A stretch of 7,230 bases of DNA from NCBI GenBank assembly GCA_023430045.1, contig JAEZCF010000097.1:1-7230 (forward strand), written 5' to 3'. Below, piece after piece: positions 1 to 4,438 of this stretch. How positions within the stretch are numbered: the stretch's first letter is position 1; each line of letters begins with the position of its first letter. The translations under genes and the position numbers were made by a program. The notes beneath the pieces are model-generated. The model worked only from the letters and a program-made list of their open reading frames with translations, did no database searches and had not been told where the DNA came from. This stretch comes from Pseudomonadota bacterium. GTDB lineage: Bacteria > Pseudomonadota > Gammaproteobacteria > Xanthomonadales > Xanthomonadaceae.

Positions 1-7
1 GCACTAC
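1..7 (-). repeat. Partial SMAG-type repeat cut by window edge
   Basis: The first seven bases, GCACTAC, are identical to the terminal part of the complete repeat at 45-51, including the CTAC (GTAG on the minus strand) end. I infer that a second copy in the same orientation begins outside the window, so the two form a tandem pair about 21 bases apart. Only seven bases are visible, so a chance match is possible. Confidence 0.45.
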
Positions 8-28
8 CCTCTTCGTGCAGGGCCTCTC

Positions 29-51
29 TGCCGACCATGGGTCGGCACTAC
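29..51 (-). repeat. SMAG (GTAG-type) palindromic repeat
   Basis: On the minus strand this reads GTAG, then an 8-base arm TGCCGACC, a 3-base loop CAT, and the exact complementary arm GGTCGGCA. A GTAG head followed by a short perfect inverted repeat is the known signature of SMAG elements, the REP-like repeats scattered through S. maltophilia genomes and thought to be mobilised by RAYT-type IS200/IS605-like transposases. It sits in the leader of the gene at 123, and a transcript crossing it would fold into a stable hairpin. That makes an upstream translation start within the repeat unlikely for that gene. Confidence 0.85.
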
Positions 52-122
52 CACCGCGCAGAGCGCTGCTGCCGGGCCTGCGTCGTGTACTCTGCCGGTA
101 CGCCATGTCGGGGACACATCAC

Positions 123-740
123 ATGCATCGCGTACGCCAGCATGCGACCACACAGGCCCGCGAACGTCGCCACCGGCTCGCCCAGGAGGCGGCCCGCCTG
201 ATGGCGGAAGGCGGCATACGCGATTTCCACCAGGCCAAACTGAAGGCGGCCAGCCGGCTGGGCATCCACGACGAAGCATCCTTGCCACGCAATGTTGAAA
301 TCGAAGACGCGCTGCGCGAGCGCCAGCGCCTGTTCGCCGGTCCGGCGCACGACGACGAACTGCAGCGCCGCCGCCAGGGCGCCCTGCACGCCCTCGAATT
401 CCTGCAGCCGTTCTCGCCGCGCCTGGTCGGACCGGTGCTGGAAGGCACCGCCGATGCCAACAGTGCCGTGCAGCTCCATCTGCATGACGATGACGCCGAC
501 GCCGTGCAGCGCTTCCTGGACGAACATGGCATCCCCACCGAATCGCGCAGTCGCCGCCTGCGCATGGACCGCACGCGCACGCATGAGGCTCCTGCCTGGC
601 TGTTCACCGCCGAAGACCTCGTCTTCGAACTGGTGGTGCTGCCCTACGATGCGCTTCGCCAGGCCCCCTTGTCGCCGGTCGATGAAAAGCCGATGCGGCG
701 CGCATCGCTGGCACAGTTGAAAACGCTGCTGGCCGGATAG
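123..740 (+). CDS. Conserved hypothetical protein, possibly a degenerate nucleotidyltransferase fold
   Basis: A 205-residue soluble protein with no signal peptide, membrane segment or cysteine. Function is not recognised. The N-terminal about 95 residues are helical and rich in Arg, Gln and Ala (for example residues 14-28 and a conserved-looking GIRDFHQAKLKAA at 31-43). Residues 100-122 run LVGPVLEGTAD, then SAVQLHLHDD, a pattern that recalls the GS-x-DxD strand-turn-strand core of minimal nucleotidyltransferases. Where those enzymes carry the two catalytic Asp (S-D-x-D), this protein has SAVQ, so activity would not be expected. I chose the ATG at 123 because a GGGGA lies 8 bases upstream at 110-114 and because the frame further upstream (ATG at 15) runs through the SMAG repeat. 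ATG at 105 is a weaker alternative with no clear ribosome site. The gene converges on the adhesion operon, with stops 15 bases apart, and shows no functional link to it. The coding call is firm; the fold suggestion is weak. Confidence 0.82.
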   Translation: MHRVRQHATTQARERRHRLAQEAARLMAEGGIRDFHQAKLKAASRLGIHDEASLPRNVEIEDALRERQRLFAGPAHDDELQRRRQGALHALEFLQPFSPRLVGPVLEGTADANSAVQLHLHDDDADAVQRFLDEHGIPTESRSRRLRMDRTRTHEAPAWLFTAEDLVFELVVLPYDALRQAPLSPVDEKPMRRASLAQLKTLLAG

Positions 741-755
741 CACCTGCCCGGGTAT

Positions 756-3290
756 TCACCAGCCCACGCCGACACCCAGCCCAACGCCACGCTCGCCACT
801 GTTGGTGAACGCGCCATGCAGGCTGAAGGTCGCCGAGCCGCGTGGATTGAGCACGCGCTGGTAACCCACCGCCATCGCCGCTTCACCCTCGGCATGGCCG
901 ACGCCCGCGCCGAGGCGGTTCATGGTCTGCAGGCCGGCGGTGTTCATCGCCATGGCGCCCTGCGCGCTGTTCATCGCGGCCATCCGGTTGTAACGCCGGT
1001 CCAACCGGTCCAGGCGCTTCTCCAGCCCGTTGATGACGCCATCGGTGTAGTGGTTCGCACGCGCCAGCATCTCCTCCAGCTGGCGGGTATCCACCTGCGG
1101 CGTCGCCGGTGGCTCGTCGCCCCTTGCTATCTTTCCGGTCACTCTGCTGCCTCCGTCAGCTGCCCCCTGCGTTGGCGAGCCGGTGGCCGCCGGTACCGGC
1201 GCAACGTCATCGGCAGCCGGCGTCCCCACGGTTGCTTCAGCGCCTGGCGTCTTGGCCAACGGGCGGGCAGAGGGTTGTTCGTCGACGCGCTGTTCCAGCC
1301 CGTCCATGCGGCCATTGAGCTGCTGCTGCACGGCATGCAGCTGGCCACCATTGACCGCGTCGCGGCTGCCCGGCGCGATCAGGCCGTTGGCCATATTGGA
1401 AACAACCATGCCGTTGGCACCGGCGAGAATGAGCCGGGTCGGGCCATCGCCATGCGCGGAAGACGCTGGCTGGAACATCGAACGCAGTTGGCTTTCGAGG
1501 GTACCAACGCGCGATCCAGTCCTGGTCACCGCGCCATCCAGCACGCTCAGCGCATCGGCGACCGTATTCTGGTTGCCGCCCTGCAACCTGTAGGTCGGCG
1601 CGATGACGTTGCCCTTGTCGTCCAGTCCTGCATCGTCGCCCAGCGTGGCAAGGGACTGATTGAGCTGTGCGACTGTGGTGACGTCATGCGTTCCCGTGCC
1701 CGGGGCGACATTGACCAGGCGCCGACGAAACCCATCGTTGCCGAAGGACGCCGTGTTTGCCTCCCGCGCGTAGGACGCATTGCCAACGGCAACACTGTTC
1801 TCTGCATCCGGGCCGACCAGCGTCTCGGCGCCCAGAGCCACTCCATACCGCGGATAGACCGCTGACCCCGTACCCAACGCGAAGGAACTGTGTCCATTTT
1901 CGTGCACGAATCCCCCTCGCCCCAGGACGACCGAGTTCACGCCAAGCGCGCGCGAATAGCTGCCGATGGCGATGCCGCCCTCGTTGTCGATGGATGCCTC
2001 GGCTGAGTCACCAATCGCAATACCGAACGCCCCGGACACCGCCGGCGCGAGATCACCACCGCCGCCCACGGCGACAAACTTTCCCTGTGCCGCCACGGCA
2101 TCCACCCGCTGGTTGGTGGCAAACAACTGTCCGCCGTTGACCACGTCGGTACTTCCAGCCGAGCTGGTATCCCCCGCCGCCACACCGGTCACCCGAGCGC
2201 CGCCCATGTCCACCTGGCTGCGGTATGCCCTGGACGTCATCATTCCCTCCAGGGGGGCCGCGAAACTGTCCATATCCTCGCGCCGTTGCTCCGGGCCGTC
2301 ACTGCTGCCTTCAATACGGGTTCGCTGATCGCTCCGCTGTCGGGAATACGTGGCCGACATCTGGTCCTGGCGCCGCGCCATCGCACTGGTGGCATGCAGT
2401 TGCCGCGCGGCCATGGCCTGGTCACCGGGCATTCCCAGATCGGCATCGTCGTTGATGATGCGGCGCTTCGTGCCATCCGTGTTGGCCATCTCCACCATCA
2501 GGCCACTGTTCTGCGCGCCGATATGCATGTTGCCGTTGGCCGGCGCCTGCCCGACCAGGTTGCCCAGCGCGGGCGCCTGCGCATCGTCGAGCGCTGCAGC
2601 AAGGGTCTGCATATGTTCGCGATAGCCATCGCGGGTCAGGCGATAGCGCAGCTGCAGGGTGTGGTCAGGCTGGAAAGTGAACGGCAGTTCCAACGTGCCG
2701 CCGGGATACAGGCTGCGCGAGACGTCATGCGCCGTGCAGCGGTTGCCTTCGCAGTCGGCGATGCTGGTGATGCCCAGTCGCAACGTGCCGATGTTGTACA
2801 GCTGGTTGCGCTCCACACGCATCCCGACACGCCCCTCCTCAGGCAGCACGTTGACCAGCGCGCCCCACACCAGGCTGACGCCCACCGTGGCGTGGGCGTT
2901 GCCGCCCGTGTTTTCCAGCGTGGTATCGTCCGGGCCGCGTACGCCTTCGAAGTACAGGCGATACGCGGTTTCCTGAAGCACCGGGCGCAGCGGAATCACC
3001 CGGATCAGGCGGTTTCCGCCGCCCGCCAGGGCGAACTTTCCAGGGGTGATGGCGATCGCCGCTTCATCGGGATCGACGTCCGCCTCGCGTTCGCCGGGGC
3101 CAGCAGGATCTTCGATGCGGCGGATCGTCGCCTGCACGTACTGCGCCTGGGTGGACTGCGAATAGACACGGATCTGCGCGCCTTTCTTCGCATCCACCGA
3201 GGCGCGCATGGGATGCACGGTCAGGTTGGCGCTGGCCGGGAGGGGCAGCAGAAGGGCAAGCGACAACAGGGCGGAATGAAACTGTTTCAC
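756..3290 (-). CDS. Fusion of alpha-class pilus chaperone with YadA-type trimeric autotransporter adhesin
   Basis: 844 residues in one unbroken frame. Residues 1-21 are a signal peptide (Lys2, hydrophobic core, cleavage after PASA). Residues 22-230 are a full-length CfaA/CooB/CblB-type chaperone: RVYSQSTQAQYV (41-52), ITPGKFALAGGGNRLIRV (81-98), YRLYFEGVR (110-118), ALVNVLPEE (144-152), a close Cys pair C180/C185, and SLYPGGTLEL (193-202), all features of two-domain alpha chaperones. Residues 231-360 are an unassigned linker. Then come a YadA neck/stalk motif (366-396, TDVVNGGQLFATNQRV), seven head repeats (419-518), a second neck (523-543, VNVAPGT...VAQL), a third (633-658, DAVNGGQL), a short coiled coil, a Pro/Ala-rich spacer (672-735), and a YadA anchor (736-844) ending GVGW as outer-membrane barrels do. 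The start is GTG at 3290, with GGAG six bases upstream; reading further back to 3692 runs through the adhesin gene with no signal peptide. It is the last gene of the operon, 17 bases after the adhesin stop. Domain identities are firm. The biological role of the fusion, as a surface-displayed or stalled periplasmic chaperone, is inference. Confidence 0.93.
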   Translation of the reverse strand: MKQFHSALLSLALLLPLPASANLTVHPMRASVDAKKGAQIRVYSQSTQAQYVQATIRRIEDPAGPGEREADVDPDEAAIAITPGKFALAGGGNRLIRVIPLRPVLQETAYRLYFEGVRGPDDTTLENTGGNAHATVGVSLVWGALVNVLPEEGRVGMRVERNQLYNIGTLRLGITSIADCEGNRCTAHDVSRSLYPGGTLELPFTFQPDHTLQLRYRLTRDGYREHMQTLAAALDDAQAPALGNLVGQAPANGNMHIGAQNSGLMVEMANTDGTKRRIINDDADLGMPGDQAMAARQLHATSAMARRQDQMSATYSRQRSDQRTRIEGSSDGPEQRREDMDSFAAPLEGMMTSRAYRSQVDMGGARVTGVAAGDTSSAGSTDVVNGGQLFATNQRVDAVAAQGKFVAVGGGGDLAPAVSGAFGIAIGDSAEASIDNEGGIAIGSYSRALGVNSVVLGRGGFVHENGHSSFALGTGSAVYPRYGVALGAETLVGPDAENSVAVGNASYAREANTASFGNDGFRRRLVNVAPGTGTHDVTTVAQLNQSLATLGDDAGLDDKGNVIAPTYRLQGGNQNTVADALSVLDGAVTRTGSRVGTLESQLRSMFQPASSAHGDGPTRLILAGANGMVVSNMANGLIAPGSRDAVNGGQLHAVQQQLNGRMDGLEQRVDEQPSARPLAKTPGAEATVGTPAADDVAPVPAATGSPTQGAADGGSRVTGKIARGDEPPATPQVDTRQLEEMLARANHYTDGVINGLEKRLDRLDRRYNRMAAMNSAQGAMAMNTAGLQTMNRLGAGVGHAEGEAAMAVGYQRVLNPRGSATFSLHGAFTNSGERGVGLGVGVGW
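759..1085 (-). other. YadA membrane-anchor domain
   Basis: Residues 736-844 hold the C-terminal translocator of a trimeric autotransporter. A short coiled coil (about 751-770, LEKRLDRLDRRYNRM) leads into a small-residue Ala/Met/Gly segment and four beta-strands: EAAMAVGYQRV, SATFSLHGAF and GVGLGVGVGW are visible. Three copies form a 12-stranded outer-membrane barrel. The terminal Trp fits the aromatic end residue recognised by the BAM complex. This domain forces any productive form of the protein to be trimeric and outer-membrane anchored. Confidence 0.9.
1737..2036 (-). repeat. YadA-type head repeats (seven units)
   Basis: Residues 419-518 contain seven degenerate repeats of about 14-16 residues, each centred on a hydrophobic-Ala/Val-hydrophobic-Gly core: FGIAIG (422), GGIAIG (438), NSVVLG (452), SSFALG (468), YGVALG (482), NSVAVG (498), NTASFG (512). 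In YadA and relatives these build a left-handed parallel beta-roll trimer that binds host or environmental surfaces. The DNA repeats are too diverged to look recently amplified. A neck motif follows directly, as expected for the head-to-stalk transition. Confidence 0.88.
2211..2600 (-). other. Unassigned junction linker between chaperone and autotransporter parts
   Basis: Residues 231-360 of the fusion match neither partner. The first part (240-285) is Gly/Asn/Ala-rich with some alternating hydrophobic residues (NMHIGAQNSGLMVEM). The second (290-340) is strongly polar and rich in Arg, Gln, Met and Asp (for example MARRQDQMSATYSRQRSD), and probably helical or disordered. There is no hydrophobic segment able to act as a signal peptide, so the autotransporter half cannot have its own export start here. 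Several Arg-Arg and Arg-x-Arg sites could be protease targets, but that is speculation. Confidence 0.7.
2601..3227 (-). other. Chaperone region of the fusion (mature residues 22-230)
   Basis: This part alone is the size of a complete mature alpha-class fimbrial chaperone. Known members cap pilin subunits in the periplasm by donating a strand and deliver them to the usher. Both immunoglobulin-like domains appear present: domain 1 up to about LVNVLPEE (145-152), domain 2 from there to about residue 210 with the C180/C185 pair. The paired cysteines and LYPG following them are also found in CfaA as I remember it. I could not assign the basic subunit-anchoring residues with confidence, so whether the cleft still binds subunits is open. 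Confidence 0.85.
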
Positions 3291-3296
3291 GGCGAG

Positions 3297-3301
3297 CTCC
3301 A
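3297..3301 (-). promoter_or_regulatory. Ribosome binding site deciding the GTG start of the fusion gene
   Basis: TGGAG on the minus strand lies six bases before the GTG at 3290. The GTG is followed directly by a good signal peptide (Lys2, hydrophobic core, PASA cleavage site). No ATG in this frame near it gives an intact signal peptide. This fixes the start and places the gene 17 bases after the adhesin stop. Confidence 0.75.
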
Positions 3302-3307
3302 GGAAGG

Positions 3308-4438
3308 TCAGGGACGTGAGGTGGGCAGGCGGAGCTCCACCTGCAGGTCGCCGCTGTAGTAGCCCGGACGCTTGCTGCTGACCGGTACCGGCGGTGTGTC
3401 GAGGGTGAGCGGAGTGGGCACGCAGAACACTGTCTGGCTCATGCCCGGCAGGACCACCGGGCGCAGCTGGGCACTGTCGATGCCGCGCAGCTGCCGTTCC
3501 ACGTTGTTGGCCATTGGCAGGTGCGCACCGGCATGGCCGAGGGTGATGGTGTAGTCCAGGCGCTGGCTGGAATCGCTGCCGCCGTCCTGGTGCCAGACCG
3601 AATACCCCCGACCACCCGGAGGACGGGGTCCGGTATCGCGCACGGTCACGCCCAGGTATTCGCTCTGCGAACCCAGCCCGTCGTACAGGCACATGTCCAG
3701 CAGTGCGCGCCCCGCAACGGTCTGCGCGATCGGGTCATAGCCGAGATTCAGCCCGACGTGCGGAGTGATCTGATCGAACGCGGGGAAGTAGATGGCGACC
3801 GCGTCATGATCGGTAATGGTGAACTCGAAGCTGAAGGCGTAGCTGGCAAGGTGCTGGTGCGGCGGCTTGCGAAGCGTGAGCTCGAGCCTTCCAGCCCACT
3901 GGCCCGCGACCAGGCGCTGGAGCTGCGCTGAATCCAGTCGCATGCTCCCTCCCGTGCCGACCCTGCCCTTGCCCGCACAGGTACCAGAGACCGATGACCA
4001 GATCGGTCGCAGCTGACCCGACCAGTAGCCCGAATGACAGGCGGGCGTACCGTCGGCACGCATGATGTCGGCGGTGAATTCCAGCTCGACCTGCGTCCCA
4101 CTGCGGCGTTCGGTGAATCGCACCGGTATCCGGCTGACCGCGTTCGTGGCGTTCTCCAGGGTGTCCTGGGTGGGACAACGGCCGGTTGCGGCACTGGAAC
4201 TCGAAGCGCAGGTCAGGAACAGTTCCCCATAGCCGGACGTTCCCTGCTGCTCAAATCCCAGCACCACGCGCGGAGCCCACAGTTCGAGGTCTCCTGGACT
4301 GGTCGAACGATCCCAGCCCATGACGATGTGCCGGCTCTCATCTGTTGGATGGGTCTCCGGCGGGCGCTGCGCCAACGCCGCGGGCATCATTGAAATCACG
4401 GCCAGCACCATCGCCGCCCACGCACTGCTCCGTTTCAT
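3308..4438 (-). CDS. CfaE/CblD-type pilus tip adhesin / assembly initiator
   Basis: A 376-residue exported protein; CfaE and CblD are of similar length. Residues 1-23 are a signal peptide (MKRSS, hydrophobic core, cleavage after AALA). In this family an N-terminal adhesin domain (here about 24-200, with C77/C88 and C134/C154) is joined to a C-terminal pilin-like domain (about 205-376, with C250 and C339). The second domain is the recognisable part: LLDMCLYDGLGSQSE (246-260), TVFCVPTPLTL (336-346) and GYYSGDLQVEL (359-369), the closing strands typical of CblD-like minor subunits. Members sit at the pilus tip, start polymerisation at the usher and often bind the receptor. The start is ATG at 4438, with a strong GGAGGT five bases upstream. 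The ATG overlaps the usher stop (ATGA), so the two genes are probably translationally coupled. The receptor cannot be predicted. I could not align the CfaE receptor-binding arginines reliably. Confidence 0.92.
   Translation of the reverse strand: MKRSSAWAAMVLAVISMMPAALAQRPPETHPTDESRHIVMGWDRSTSPGDLELWAPRVVLGFEQQGTSGYGELFLTCASSSSAATGRCPTQDTLENATNAVSRIPVRFTERRSGTQVELEFTADIMRADGTPACHSGYWSGQLRPIWSSVSGTCAGKGRVGTGGSMRLDSAQLQRLVAGQWAGRLELTLRKPPHQHLASYAFSFEFTITDHDAVAIYFPAFDQITPHVGLNLGYDPIAQTVAGRALLDMCLYDGLGSQSEYLGVTVRDTGPRPPGGRGYSVWHQDGGSDSSQRLDYTITLGHAGAHLPMANNVERQLRGIDSAQLRPVVLPGMSQTVFCVPTPLTLDTPPVPVSSKRPGYYSGDLQVELRLPTSRP

Noticed and set aside
15..122. Earlier starts (ATG 15 or 105) for the plus-strand gene
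   Set aside because: The frame from 15 runs through a mobile SMAG palindrome and lacks a ribosome site. 105 also lacks one. 123 has GGGGA at a suitable distance and begins the conserved-looking helical region.
1..122. Promoter for the plus-strand gene
   Set aside because: Only a poor TACTCT-like box at 88-93 without a matching upstream box is visible. This is too weak to report as a feature.
816..1865. Long plus-strand open frame (349 codons) opposite the autotransporter gene
   Set aside because: It is antisense to a protein with clear YadA domains. Its translation is rich in Arg, His and Ala with no recognisable motif, and it has the look of a GC-rich shadow frame.
1737..2036. CRISPR-like or satellite repeat array
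   Set aside because: The periodicity is at protein level (YadA head repeats of about 14-16 residues). The DNA units are diverged and have no constant repeat with unique spacers.
2211..2600. Two separate genes, with a hidden start of the autotransporter inside the linker
   Set aside because: No signal peptide or hydrophobic segment follows any possible start in this stretch, and an autotransporter without one would not be exported. The frame is continuous, so a fusion is the simplest reading.
2286..3359. Long plus-strand open frame (357 codons) opposite the chaperone part
   Set aside because: It is antisense to the chaperone region and the end of the adhesin gene, has no recognisable domain or good ribosome site, and is explained by codon bias on the other strand.
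3291..3692. Upstream extension of the fusion protein by 134 residues
   Set aside because: This stretch lies in another frame of the tip adhesin gene. The extra residues are Arg/Pro/Gly-rich and would bury the signal peptide, while GTG 3290 has a ribosome site and an intact signal peptide.
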